A stretch of 64,000 nt of DNA from Pelotomaculum schinkii. Its GTDB lineage: Bacteria; Bacillota; Desulfotomaculia; Desulfotomaculales; Pelotomaculaceae. The stretch lies in assembly GCF_004369205.1 (NCBI RefSeq), contig NZ_QFGA01000002.1:806001-870000 (forward strand). The letters run 5' to 3'. The position numbers were made by a program, and so were the translations under genes. Below, piece after piece: positions 34,542 to 43,650 of this stretch. The notes beneath the pieces are model-generated. The model was given only the letters and a program-made list of their open reading frames with translations, did no database searches and was not told the origin of the DNA. Numbering within the stretch: position 1 is the first letter of the stretch; every line of letters begins with the position of its first letter.

Positions 34542-35318
34542 CTAAATAATCAAAGCAACATCTCCTTCGCTGTCGACGGGAAGCAGGTTTTCAAGAGAGC
34601 TCCCCTGTGCCGCGTAGCAAGCTCTGATTGGCTTGTCCCACCTTCTCACACCAGTTTTGCTGTCAATTGCAAACACCTTATTCAGCTTAAAAAAAGTACC
34701 TTTTGGTCTTAAATCGTAATCCCATCTATCTAAATAAAGTTCCGGTATATATAAATCATGTTCCAATATAACATCATGATCCTGTTCCGTTATCTCAACA
34801 ATTGCAATATCTTCTATACACAGCAAATCTTCATGCCTGCCCAGGGCAAGAAAGGTTTGCGGATACTTGATACCATTATATATCTCATCGATCCTGGCTT
34901 GTTCGTCAGGGCATATGTGCAAAATCAGCTTTAAACCTATTAGTGTCTCAACATAGCCCGTGCCTCTGTTGACACCGTATTTTTTCCAATCCTTTTTTCC
35001 CTTTGATACGATGGTTTTATTTACAGAATACAACCCGAAGGTTTGCCCGTTGTCTTCTATAACCAGGTTGTGCCGGCTGAGATCATTTTTATCAAAAGCC
35101 AGAAACTCATACCGGGTATACAAATCATTCACAACAGATTCATAGCTTCCCTGCACAGCAACCCGCATGGGTACATATTGCCGGTAACCGCACGCTGTAT
35201 GCACCATGCCGATAACTGTTGAATAAGGCGGTAGCGGAAAGGATTCTTTAATCTGAAAGCTGGAAGGCTTGCGAAAATTTGCTGAACTTGCGTAAGCCTT
35301 AATTTTTACCGCTTTCAT
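34542..35318 (-). CDS. cas5: Cas5 (Cas5t/I-B type)
   Basis: 258 aa from ATG 35318, which has GAGG 9 bases upstream. The N-terminus MKAVKIKAYASSANFRKP...ESFPLPPYSTVIGMVHTACGY is the Cas5 RAMP fold with the PPYSTVIG(M) glycine loop. It caps the 5' handle of crRNA in the Cascade complex. It overlaps cas7 by 20 bases, so translation is coupled. Confidence 0.94.
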   Translation of the reverse strand: MKAVKIKAYASSANFRKPSSFQIKESFPLPPYSTVIGMVHTACGYRQYVPMRVAVQGSYESVVNDLYTRYEFLAFDKNDLSRHNLVIEDNGQTFGLYSVNKTIVSKGKKDWKKYGVNRGTGYVETLIGLKLILHICPDEQARIDEIYNGIKYPQTFLALGRHEDLLCIEDIAIVEITEQDHDVILEHDLYIPELYLDRWDYDLRPKGTFFKLNKVFAIDSKTGVRRWDKPIRACYAAQGSSLENLLPVDSEGDVALII

Positions 35319-36198
35319 TGTAATACGCCTCAACTTTCTTGATCAGTGCATTGAACAGGCTGTTTATGTCAACCGGCGCAAGATCAGCTTTTATCTTAAC
35401 GGAATTGTCCAGGATACCGTCTAATAACCCAATTAATGTATTTTCTTTGACATCCTCATCCTTTAACATTTCTTTGATGATATCAGTATCCAGACTGCAT
35501 TTATTGAGCTTAAGTCTGCCCTCAAAATAAGGATTTTTCCTGTTGTAAACGCCCCCTATAGCAAATACCGGCGCCAGATTTTCCCTGCGGCCTTTAATAT
35601 CCCGGTAAAGAAATTGGACGGTTTTTAGCAAGTCCACGACTCTTGCAGCTTTTATTTCATCCGGTATCTCTTCAGTCACTCCTCCTGCCTGGTCGGTATC
35701 TTTTCCCACACGGTCTAAATCAATTGTAATTGTATAGGCATAAAAGGATTTGTGTATCTCACTCTGAGAAATGCTGTTAACAAGGTTTTTTCCTCTTAAA
35801 GCAAGGCCCATATTTGTCAGATAATCCATTTCTGCATGATAAGTTTCAAGGGCTATTGCGTGACTTAGGCGTACTACTGCTGGACGGTTAATACCGTATT
35901 CGCCTTCCTCCGTTTTCATATAGCCAAATAAATCAATCTCTGGATAATCGGATATTCTAGTACTTGGAGCAAACTGAACAACCTTTTTGTCACCGCTTCC
36001 GGATCCTTCAACCGGCGTGTTATCCCAACCTAATTGGTTGATGATGTTATAACGCAATGCTTGTCTGGAGATATAGCTATAGACCCCACCGTCACCCCGG
36101 GAAATTTTTTTTAGCACCTGGATATTGCCAAAACCTTCGCCATAGTTTCCGCTTTGCGCCTCAAATATCATTGATAATGTTAATCCCTTTGACTTCAT
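35299..36198 (-). CDS. cas7: Cas7 (Cst2/DevR family, type I-B)
   Basis: 299 aa backbone subunit that coats the crRNA guide. The N-terminus GLTLSMIFEAQSGNYGEGFGNIQVLKK and SYISRQALRYNIINQLGW are characteristic of the Cst2/DevR group. Y and N residues in the RRM-like fold follow in RPAVVRLSHAIALETYHAE. It lies 2 bases after the cas8b1 stop. Confidence 0.95.
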   Translation of the reverse strand: MKSKGLTLSMIFEAQSGNYGEGFGNIQVLKKISRGDGGVYSYISRQALRYNIINQLGWDNTPVEGSGSGDKKVVQFAPSTRISDYPEIDLFGYMKTEEGEYGINRPAVVRLSHAIALETYHAEMDYLTNMGLALRGKNLVNSISQSEIHKSFYAYTITIDLDRVGKDTDQAGGVTEEIPDEIKAARVVDLLKTVQFLYRDIKGRRENLAPVFAIGGVYNRKNPYFEGRLKLNKCSLDTDIIKEMLKDEDVKENTLIGLLDGILDNSVKIKADLAPVDINSLFNALIKKVEAYYNESGKN

Positions 36199-36200
36199 GT

Positions 36201-37943
36201 TTATTTAACCTCCTTACTATTTTCATCTGAATAACTATTTTTCTGTTTATCCGCGCTATACTCTTCTGCTGTACCTTTCAAGCCTAAAACATAGGCATAT
36301 CCCAGACTTTTAAAAGCTTCTTCATTATTAAGCATTTTCATAAACAAATTGGGGATCGGCTCACCCATACCTATATATATACGGCTTACGATATTTAAGA
36401 AGCCATTACAATCTCCCACTTGTAACGCATTTAGCAACTGATAGGCAAATCCTCTAAGTTTATTGTCTGCACTATCCTTTTTGGTGTCACTTTTGTCTTT
36501 ATTTTCAAATTTTTTCCTTAAGCGTATTCCATCCTGTGAAACTGCAAAGAGCATCCCATCAGAAACCATAGCGCTTCCCCCTTTTATATATTTTTTTGAA
36601 ACTAATTGAACTTTAAGTAGTTGCCGGACATATCCTACGTTTTCCCCATCGGAAAATCCCTTGCGTAATGCCATATTAATAATGCCATACTGGTAATATC
36701 CATTAATCAAATTTCGAATACATTCCTGAAAAACGTACAATCGATCTTTACTTGAGTCCTTTTTTGAATTTTTGTTTGAATTTCTCTTTGATTTTTTTTT
36801 GTTGGAAATGGTTAAATAGGCTTTCGTTAACCTCTCCAACTCCTTTCCACATTCTTTTATTACCTTAAGGTGTGTCCTAGACAGCAAGTTAATGTCATAG
36901 TGACCATCCCGTCGTTTAATAATGACCTGTATATTGCTCAATTCATATTTTTGCTTCTGTCGTAATTGCTCATTTATAATCCTGTTAATCAACCGGTATG
37001 TCAGCCTGCCGATGTTTTCCTTCTCAGCCTCATGATCAATGTCACTCTTTGCACTAATATTGTCTCTTTGAAGCGCTTCAATACTTTCACTATTGTTAAT
37101 AAATACACACTCATCATTATAATCTGAATAGGAAAAACCTAGAGGCGTACAGGAATAAATAAAGGCACAGAGAGGACATAAATAGGAATCAGGTTTAAAG
37201 TTCCAGAAATATGAGTATTTCCTCTTATGATCCACCCCCATATCATTTAACCATGACAAACCTTTTGAGAGAGAGGTGGGAAGGGATATTCCGCATTCAA
37301 TGCAGTAATCTTTTGCTTTATACGACTTACTAATCCAGTTTTTCAGCGGCTTGATAAATACATTACGATGGGTGTCAATCATATCTTTTATTTTGTAATG
37401 AGGTAACAGAAAAGAAATATTGTTCCATATCTTAGATACTTTGATTTCTGCAATATCTTTAAAACAAAATATCTCCGGGAATTTTAAAATGTAATCTGTA
37501 ATTTCAATAGCCATTTTTATTTTTTCATCATCATTTTCCATCTCATTGATTGCTTTTAAACCTTCCAACGGGTTATATTGAACACCTTTTTGTTTAGCAA
37601 TCTCAAAGCCGGACTTATATCTTTTGTTTTGCAGATATGTTTTAAGCTCCTGCATTAACTTTTCCAGAGAATCGTCATCTATTGAGCTGTTTTTCAGCTG
37701 GTCATTCATATTAACAATACGCTGGTAAACAGTTCCATCCTGAAATCTTTCCCGTAAAGCCTCATAATACATAACGGCCAAATCAATATTATCATCTAAA
37801 AACAATGCTTTACCGATATACAAATCGGAGCCCTTTATCTCATAGTAATGGCTGCATTTCCCCTTATCTAAAACCGCGATAAAGCCCAAAATGCCCGCAT
37901 TATACAGAAAATTTTGCAGACCTACCCTGAGAAAGTCATTCAT
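36201..37943 (-). CDS. cas8b1: Cas8b1/Cst1 large Cascade subunit
   Basis: 580 aa. Central zinc finger with two cysteine pairs, YCIECG (C214, C217) and LCPLC (C256, C259), the mark of the Cst1 (Tneap) group. A lysine- and serine-rich insert lies near residues 385-400. The C-terminal helical part (FAYQLLNALQVGDCNGFLNIVSRIY) resembles small-subunit helices, as type I-B lacks a separate Cas11 gene. It recognises the PAM in Cascade. It lies between cas6 and cas7. Confidence 0.93.
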   Translation of the reverse strand: MNDFLRVGLQNFLYNAGILGFIAVLDKGKCSHYYEIKGSDLYIGKALFLDDNIDLAVMYYEALRERFQDGTVYQRIVNMNDQLKNSSIDDDSLEKLMQELKTYLQNKRYKSGFEIAKQKGVQYNPLEGLKAINEMENDDEKIKMAIEITDYILKFPEIFCFKDIAEIKVSKIWNNISFLLPHYKIKDMIDTHRNVFIKPLKNWISKSYKAKDYCIECGISLPTSLSKGLSWLNDMGVDHKRKYSYFWNFKPDSYLCPLCAFIYSCTPLGFSYSDYNDECVFINNSESIEALQRDNISAKSDIDHEAEKENIGRLTYRLINRIINEQLRQKQKYELSNIQVIIKRRDGHYDINLLSRTHLKVIKECGKELERLTKAYLTISNKKKSKRNSNKNSKKDSSKDRLYVFQECIRNLINGYYQYGIINMALRKGFSDGENVGYVRQLLKVQLVSKKYIKGGSAMVSDGMLFAVSQDGIRLRKKFENKDKSDTKKDSADNKLRGFAYQLLNALQVGDCNGFLNIVSRIYIGMGEPIPNLFMKMLNNEEAFKSLGYAYVLGLKGTAEEYSADKQKNSYSDENSKEVK

Positions 37944-37955
37944 CCTTCCACCTCC

Positions 37956-38678
37956 TTACATTAAACTGAACATCCCAAACCCTTCTCCCCGCCGTGACCC
38001 CATTCCACAGTCATAAAGATATTTCAAGAGCCGCTTGTCCCCTTTGAGCCTAAACTTGCCCAGGCTTGCCGGAATTCTTGAGCCGAAAGCCTTAACCAGC
38101 ACAAATTTGCAGGCAACAGACTCAACCTCCAGTTCATCAACCATGGTTTCTGTTAAAAGTTCGTGCCCTTCTAGATCATTTTTAATAATAGCTTTCAGGC
38201 AGGAAAGAAATTTTTCATCAGAATGGATATAATAGTTGTCCTTATTGGTTTCCCTAATATGTTCCCTGACGACCAGAGGACTAGCCAATGAAATTAACAT
38301 CTCTTCTAAAGTAATAGTAATTTCATTTTCTAAGAAAATCTTTGAGAGCTTCATCACATTCTCGTGTTTTACTGGAAATGATATGTTTTTCTGCCTTAGA
38401 AAAGCATTATAAAACCTCAGGAAAATTCCGTAATCAGCAGTTGAAAGAAGAACATCAAATTTTGGCTCCTCCAATAAGACGGAATTCTCCATATACTTAG
38501 CCCGGTATAGCTGGACAGAAAAAGTAAAGCGTTTTGTTTTTAAGCTACTTACATACATTTCCTGGTAAAATTTATTATCACTTTCTTCTAATGACTTCTT
38601 TATAAAGCTTAAAAACATTCTCCGGTAATCCAAATCAAGGGTACAATTCTGCAATTCGTATTGCAGCTTCATTCTCAT
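37956..38678 (-). CDS. cas6: Cas6 crRNA-processing endoribonuclease
   Basis: 240 aa from ATG 38678; GGAGGAGGG stands 7-8 bases upstream, which favours this over ATG 38684. Tandem RAMP folds; the glycine-rich loop GMGSRRGEGFGMF ends the protein. It cuts the repeat to give crRNAs with an 8-base 5' handle. First gene of the cas operon. Confidence 0.94.
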   Translation of the reverse strand: MRMKLQYELQNCTLDLDYRRMFLSFIKKSLEESDNKFYQEMYVSSLKTKRFTFSVQLYRAKYMENSVLLEEPKFDVLLSTADYGIFLRFYNAFLRQKNISFPVKHENVMKLSKIFLENEITITLEEMLISLASPLVVREHIRETNKDNYYIHSDEKFLSCLKAIIKNDLEGHELLTETMVDELEVESVACKFVLVKAFGSRIPASLGKFRLKGDKRLLKYLYDCGMGSRRGEGFGMFSLM

Positions 38679-38714
38679 ACTCATCCCTCCTCCGCTTAGC
38701 CAAAATGGTTCAAT

Positions 38715-38742
38715 AATATATTTCTCTTTTAGACGCTAACAA
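38715..38742 (-). promoter_or_regulatory. Probable promoter of the cas operon
   Basis: TTGTTA (complement of 38737-38742), 16 bases, TATATT (complement of 38715-38720), about 30 bases before the cas6 ribosome binding site. Moderate match. Confidence 0.55.
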
Positions 38743-39098
38743 TGATTATTTGCTATACAAACACCTCTTTTACTAATTAATAAAAATGATGACTCTTTAT
38801 TATGATAGGAAATTATCTTGTCACAGTTAGCAGAGCCTGGGCCATGCTGCCGTATCGACCATATGTCGCTCCAGCGGATGATAAGTTTAGATTTATCCCA
38901 GAGTTGAGAAGACAAATTATAATCCAGGTATGTTTCCCAATTATCTACCAATAAACCTATTATATCACAGCAATTATCGCATTTTGCCTTTGCTGCCACA
39001 ATATTACCAGAATTGCAGGACAGCCTTCTGTCAGTAATCGAGGAGAATGAGAAAAATATTTTAACCACGTTTCCTAATAGCACACTTGTACCTTTCAA
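38736..39098 (-). CDS. Unrecognised 120-aa open frame upstream of cas6
   Basis: The frame holds several Cys (KCDNCC) and Trp residues (DNWETYLDYNLSSQLWDKSK, IIRWSDIWSIRQHG). I do not recognise a family. There is no good ribosome binding site at the ATG, and the end overlaps the likely cas promoter. It may be a decayed gene, for example an old regulator, or chance. Confidence 0.3.
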   Translation of the reverse strand: MKGTSVLLGNVVKIFFSFSSITDRRLSCNSGNIVAAKAKCDNCCDIIGLLVDNWETYLDYNLSSQLWDKSKLIIRWSDIWSIRQHGPGSANCDKIISYHNKESSFLLISKRGVCIANNHC

Positions 39099-39135
39099 AA
39101 ACTATATGTTATTCAACTAATCACTCCCTCTATAG

Positions 39136-39164
39136 TTGTGGTCATTCCGCAAACCTGATATACT
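39136..39164 (+). promoter_or_regulatory. Sigma-A promoter of typA
   Basis: TTGTGG (39136-39141), 17 bases, TATACT (39159-39164), followed by GGAAGGAGG and the typA ATG. Confidence 0.7.
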
Positions 39165-39194
39165 TATAGGGTTTGGAAGGAGGATTTAACTTAA

Positions 39195-41021
39195 ATGTCT
39201 GGCAACAATATGTTCAGAAATATCGCCATTATAGCCCACGTCGATCACGGCAAGACCACCCTGGTGGACGCCCTGCTCAAACAGAGCGGTATCTTCAGGG
39301 AAAACCAGCACGTGGCCGAGAGGGTCATGGATTCCAACGACCTGGAAAAGGAACGCGGCATCACTATCCTGGCCAAAAACACCTCGGTGCGTTACGGCGA
39401 TATCAAGATTAATATAGTGGATACCCCGGGTCACTCCGACTTCGGAGGAGAGGTTGAGCGGGTTCTAAAAATGGTTGACGGCGTTCTGCTGCTGGTAGAC
39501 GCCTTTGACGGCGCCATGCCCCAGACCCGGTTTGTTTTACGCAAAGCTATGCAGCTAAACTTAAAGCCCATTGTGGTCATCAACAAGATCGACCGGGAAG
39601 GCGCCCGCATATCAGAGGTGGTGGATGAGGTGCTGGACCTGTTCATCGACCTGGGAGCAGGCGACGAACATTTGGACTTTCCCCTTTTTTACACTTCGGC
39701 CAAGGAAGGAACGGCCACCACTGACCCTGCCGTACCGGGGCAAAACATGCAGCCGCTGTTCGAGGGGATCATCAAATACATTCCCGCTCCGGCCGGAGAT
39801 GACGATGGACCGTTGCAGCTTTTAATAAACAACACCGAGTATGACAACTTCGTGGGACGGATGGGCATCGGCTGCGTCAAACGCGGTAAAATCGCAACCG
39901 GCCAGCAGGTAAATATTTTTGACCACGACGGCAACATGCGCCAGGGCCGTATCGGTACGCTCTACGCTTATGAAGGGTTGGAAAGAGTAACGGTTTCAGA
40001 GGCTGTCTGCGGTGAGATTGTGGCTTTTTCCGGCCTGGAAGATATCAAGATCGGCGAAACAGTGGCCGATAAGGACCAGCCGGAACAGTTGGAGCCCATC
40101 ACCGTGGATGAACCGACCCTGAAGATGAGCTTCATGGTCAACGACAGTCCTTTCGCCGGCAAGGAAGGCAAATATTTAACCTCACGCCATCTGAGAGCCC
40201 GGCTCTTTAAAGAGATGGAGAAGAACGTAAGCCTCCGGGTGGAGGAAACCGGAAGCACGGACGTCTTCGAGGTGTGCGGACGAGGTGAACTGCACCTGTC
40301 GATCCTGATTGAGACGATGCGGCGGGAAGGTTTTGAACTGCAGGTGTCGAAACCGGAGGTCATCTTCAGGTGGGAAGCGGGCCAGAAGATGGAACCCATG
40401 GAGCTCCTGATGGTGGATATCCCTGAGGAAAAAATGGGCCCGGTTATGGAAATCGCCGGGGCCAGGAAAGGGGAAATGCTTAACATGACCTCCCTTGGCC
40501 CGGACCAGCTCCGGCTGGAATTCAAGATACCGGCGCGGGGCTTAATCGGCTTCCGCTCGCAGCTGCTGACCGAGACCAGGGGCCACGGGGTGATGAGCCA
40601 TATCTTCATGGGTTATGAGCCCTACAAAGGGGACATCCGGGGGCGCTACCAGGGCGTGCTGATCGCCTTTGAATCCGGTGAGGCCAACACTTACGGCCTG
40701 CACAACGTACAGGACCGCGGCATACTGTTTATTACGCCCGGCACCAAGGTTTACGAGGGCATGGTTGTAGGGGAGCATTCCCGCGAACAGGACTTGGAGG
40801 TCAACGTCTGCAAGAAAAAGCACCTGACCAACATGCGCTCCAGCACCGCCGAGACCGCCCTGCGCCTGGAGGAGTCCCTGAATTTCAGCCTGGAAGAAGC
40901 TCTGGAATACATCGGCACGGACGAACTGTTGGAAGTAACCCCGCAAAGCCTGCGCATGCGCAAGCGGATACTGAGCAAGCACGACCGCAAACGAAACCAG
41001 GCAAACTTCCAGTCCGCGTAA
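39195..41021 (+). CDS. typA: Ribosome-associated GTPase TypA/BipA
   Basis: 608 aa, full length. G1 AHVDHGKTTLVDALL (residues 14-28), G2 with RGITI, G3 DTPGHSDFGGEV, G4 NKIDR, then beta-barrel, EF-G-like domains and the C-terminal domain special to BipA (TNMRSSTAETALRLEESLNFSLEEALEYI). A translational GTPase that helps 50S assembly and stress responses. GGAAGGAGG lies upstream of ATG 39195. It stands alone, the first host gene right of the CRISPR island. Confidence 0.97.
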   Translation: MSGNNMFRNIAIIAHVDHGKTTLVDALLKQSGIFRENQHVAERVMDSNDLEKERGITILAKNTSVRYGDIKINIVDTPGHSDFGGEVERVLKMVDGVLLLVDAFDGAMPQTRFVLRKAMQLNLKPIVVINKIDREGARISEVVDEVLDLFIDLGAGDEHLDFPLFYTSAKEGTATTDPAVPGQNMQPLFEGIIKYIPAPAGDDDGPLQLLINNTEYDNFVGRMGIGCVKRGKIATGQQVNIFDHDGNMRQGRIGTLYAYEGLERVTVSEAVCGEIVAFSGLEDIKIGETVADKDQPEQLEPITVDEPTLKMSFMVNDSPFAGKEGKYLTSRHLRARLFKEMEKNVSLRVEETGSTDVFEVCGRGELHLSILIETMRREGFELQVSKPEVIFRWEAGQKMEPMELLMVDIPEEKMGPVMEIAGARKGEMLNMTSLGPDQLRLEFKIPARGLIGFRSQLLTETRGHGVMSHIFMGYEPYKGDIRGRYQGVLIAFESGEANTYGLHNVQDRGILFITPGTKVYEGMVVGEHSREQDLEVNVCKKKHLTNMRSSTAETALRLEESLNFSLEEALEYIGTDELLEVTPQSLRMRKRILSKHDRKRNQANFQSA

Positions 41022-41055
41022 AGCGGCGCTACTATAAAACAGGGATATAAATGAG

Positions 41056-41087
41056 AACCCTTCATCCAACCGGAAGAAGGGTTTTTC
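41056..41087 (+). terminator. typA terminator
   Basis: AACCCTTC, an 11-base loop, GAAGGGTT, then TTTC, about 35 bases after the typA stop. Confidence 0.8.
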
Positions 41088-41161
41088 ATGCCCACGCTAG
41101 TACATATCTAATAGTGCTGCAATTCTATGAAGTCATAAGACAAGTCCGCTTGTTGGCCAAA

Positions 41162-41199
41162 AGGAAGCGCCGGTGGCATGTTGCCGCCGGCGCTTCCCT
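41162..41199 (-). terminator. L25 gene terminator
   Basis: GGAAGCGCCGGCGGC...GCCACCGGCGCTTCC, a 15-bp stem with TTTT following on the minus strand, 35 bases after the L25 stop. Confidence 0.85.
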
Positions 41200-41233
41200 G
41201 TAAAATACTTTATTTTTAAAAGGCAGCCTGTGC

Positions 41234-41857
41234 CTATTCATCCTTCTCCTTGGATTCTTCTCCTTCTTCCTTGGCCTCCTCTTCAACGTCGGCGGCACGT
41301 GTTGTATAGATTGCAACTACATGGGCGTGCCCTTCTCCGGTTGCCTTCACACCGTTCGGCAAAACCAGGTCCGCCAGGGTAATTTCTTGTCCGATATCCA
41401 GGTTGGAGATATCGACCGTGATCGCGTCGGGAATGTTTGAGGCGAGGCATTCCACCTCGACCCCCCGCATCGGTTGGGCCAGGATGCCGCCTTTAGAAAC
41501 CCCCGGCGCGGAGCCGGCCAGGTGAACGGGAACGGTGGCGGTCACCATGTCTTTTAATGAAACCTGGTGGAAATCGGCGTGGATCAAGGTACCGCGCAGC
41601 GCATCGCGCTGTACCGATTTAACCAGTACCTGATGGTCTTCAGTTGCCCCGTCCCGCTTTACGTTCATGTGGATCAGGGCGTTTGAACCGGCCTGGCCCA
41701 GGATTTTCTGCAGCTCATTGGTATTGACCGCTATAGCCATGCTCTTCATGCTTTTCCCATAGATTACCGCCGGGATAAAACCGTTTTTACGCAAGTTGTG
41801 TTTATGAAACTTATTTTTTTCCAATCTAACCTGTGCGTCCAATTTAATTGCTTCCAT
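41234..41857 (-). CDS. rplY: 50S ribosomal protein L25/general stress protein Ctc
   Basis: 207 aa from ATG 41857 (GGGAG upstream); an in-frame ATG at 41902 lacks one. N-terminal 5S rRNA-binding domain (LDAQVRLEKNKFHKHNLRKNGFIPAVIYG...IHMNV) and a TL5/Ctc C-terminal beta domain (LVKSVQRDALRGTLIHADFHQVS...ITLADLVLPNGVKA). The tail after residue 185 is almost all Glu/Lys (EEEAKEEGEESKEKDE), common in this family. Monocistronic. Confidence 0.94.
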   Translation of the reverse strand: MEAIKLDAQVRLEKNKFHKHNLRKNGFIPAVIYGKSMKSMAIAVNTNELQKILGQAGSNALIHMNVKRDGATEDHQVLVKSVQRDALRGTLIHADFHQVSLKDMVTATVPVHLAGSAPGVSKGGILAQPMRGVEVECLASNIPDAITVDISNLDIGQEITLADLVLPNGVKATGEGHAHVVAIYTTRAADVEEEAKEEGEESKEKDE

Positions 41858-42029
41858 TTTTCTCACGACTCCCTTCTGTCCATTATCCCCTCTTTCCGAC
41901 ATGTTTTGTCAAGGCGTACCATTTCCCATAACTTGCGTTATACTGCTGTAATATGCCGTCTGGCTACTTATACACCGGCATAATCTATTTTTAAAGCCCT
42001 CCGGGCTCTGGAGGGCTTAAGCAGCTTGA

Positions 42030-43202
42030 TCATACTTTGAAAATTTTCCTTTTTAACAATTCCTGCATTAAGACACCCGCGAGAAACCCGGCGCCCATGT
42101 TCCAAATTGCAAAACCTGCCGTGACCAGCAAAATGTAATAGTCTTCTCTTTCCCGCCCTACATCACGGGCAGAGACCGCTAACTCCAGTCCGGCAAAAAA
42201 TAAAATTACACCAAGTACACTTAAGGGAAAGAACTTTAGAATCACGAGAAAAGAACTGCTGAAAAATACTCCGGCAACAAGCAGCAATGTTCCCAGAATT
42301 ACCAGGGCGCCTCCGGTATGAGCGCCAAAACGCACGTGACCGGCCATTCCCCCGGCGCCGTGACACATGGGAATACCACCGAATAAGGGAGAAATAAGGT
42401 TCATAATCCCCGTTGAAATAGCCATTTTTCTTTCTGTGATAGGGCGTTGGGGAAACAGCCTGTTATTCTCGGCGGTAATGGCAATGACAGCATTACCTAA
42501 AGTTAAAGGGATCTGGGGGATGCCAAGTATAAGTGTGCCTTTTATAAAGTCCTGCCAGGAAACTTGTGTCAACGCCAGGTGGGGCAACGAAAAATTAACG
42601 TGCATAGCAGCCAGCTCATTGATAATGCCGGGCGTTTTAATTATAGCCGCCGCCACTCCAAAAACTATTAAGGCAAACATGGCAGGTATACGTCTACTGG
42701 TTAACAATAAAAAAGTCATAAATAAAGCTATTAAAGCAATGAAGAAATCCGATTGCATCATCCGGATTCCTTCCATGATAAAGGACAGGCCCAAACCCAG
42801 AACTATACCCCTAACCAATGGTTTTGTTGTTATTCTGGATATAACATCAAGAACACCTGTAAGACCCATGGTCAGCCAGAAGAAACCGGTAAACAGGCCT
42901 GCCCCCCATAGCATACCCGGCGTTATCGAAGCAGCCTGGGTTATCACTGCGCCGCCAATGGCTTTCATTGGTTGAATAGGGATTGGTGTTCGATAATAAA
43001 AGCCTGATAGAATTAAAAGCATTCCAAACGTAAATAGAACACCAAGCGGGTCAAGTTTCATAACCGTTATATAGCCGACCACAAAGGGGATTAATGTGCC
43101 CAGGTCACCAAAGGCGCCGGCCCATTCTGAACGGTCAAAGCGGTTGCGCAGCGGTTGGGCTAAGCTTGATACTGTTTCTGAACTGACGTTATTGGCCAAC
43201 AT
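42030..43202 (-). CDS. MOT1/SulP-like molybdate (or sulfate) transporter
   Basis: 390 aa, 10-11 membrane helices. MOT1 signatures are visible: EWAGAFGDLGTLIPFVVGY, IPIQPMKAIGGAVI (the P-x-Q-P-M-K motif) and GIPQIPLTLGNAVIAITAE. ATG 43202 is preferred because AGAGGAG lies 8 bases upstream; ATG 43229 has none. A TATAAT lies about 45 bases upstream. The substrate, molybdate or sulfate, is not settled by sequence. Confidence 0.85.
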   Translation of the reverse strand: MLANNVSSETVSSLAQPLRNRFDRSEWAGAFGDLGTLIPFVVGYITVMKLDPLGVLFTFGMLLILSGFYYRTPIPIQPMKAIGGAVITQAASITPGMLWGAGLFTGFFWLTMGLTGVLDVISRITTKPLVRGIVLGLGLSFIMEGIRMMQSDFFIALIALFMTFLLLTSRRIPAMFALIVFGVAAAIIKTPGIINELAAMHVNFSLPHLALTQVSWQDFIKGTLILGIPQIPLTLGNAVIAITAENNRLFPQRPITERKMAISTGIMNLISPLFGGIPMCHGAGGMAGHVRFGAHTGGALVILGTLLLVAGVFFSSSFLVILKFFPLSVLGVILFFAGLELAVSARDVGREREDYYILLVTAGFAIWNMGAGFLAGVLMQELLKRKIFKV

Positions 43203-43274
43203 TCCGATAGCTCCTCTAGTTGCAGCCATGTGTTATGATACTTTTTAATTATATCAGAATTTGATTAAAATTAC

Positions 43275-43457
43275 CTATAATAGCATTGTTTTATTATCCA
43301 CATCAACATATCCAGTCACAACTTCACAATTAAACAACTCTTTCAGCGAACGGGCTAATTCATCGCGCGCTGAGATGACTTCTTCATAATTACCGTCGGT
43401 AAAACCATCTATTGGAAAGAAAATGTTCGTACTTTTTTCCGTCTTATCAATAATAAA
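43275..43457 (-). pseudogene. C-terminal fragment of an unrecognised protein
   Basis: An open frame of 60 codons without a start reads KSTNIFFPIDGFTDGNYEEV, then ISARDELARSLKELFNCEVV and TGYVDVDNKTMLL, protein-like throughout. A stop closes it upstream at 43458-43460. No family recognised. It lies between the MOT1 gene and the operator-controlled pair. The rest of 43461-43580 shows only a short protein-like tail on the plus strand (RASLQRANQKTYDLY). Confidence 0.4.
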
Positions 43458-43581
43458 TTAACAACCACTGCTTTTCAAGCTAAAAGAGCTAGTCTCCAAA
43501 GAGCTAATCAAAAGACATATGATTTATATTGATTATTAGGCAATGGTGCAGTTGAAAATTTTATTACAGTTAAGAAAGGCG

Positions 43582-43632
43582 TTGACGCCCGAAAACGGGT
43601 ATGATACTATAGCTGAGTAGCCCGAATACGGG
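43582..43632 (+). promoter_or_regulatory. Promoter with two CCCGAANACGGG operators
   Basis: TTGACG (43582-43587), 17 bases, TACTAT (43605-43610). The spacer contains CCCGAAAACGGG (43588-43599); a second CCCGAATACGGG (43621-43632) starts exactly 33 bases later, three helical turns. A dimeric repressor binding both would block RNA polymerase. AAAGGAG and the ATG follow. Confidence 0.8.
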
Positions 43633-43650
43633 TAAAAAGGAGCATGTCAA

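Noticed and set aside
41173-41382. Small plus-strand frame over the L25 gene end
   Set aside because: Antisense to the L25 tail and its terminator.
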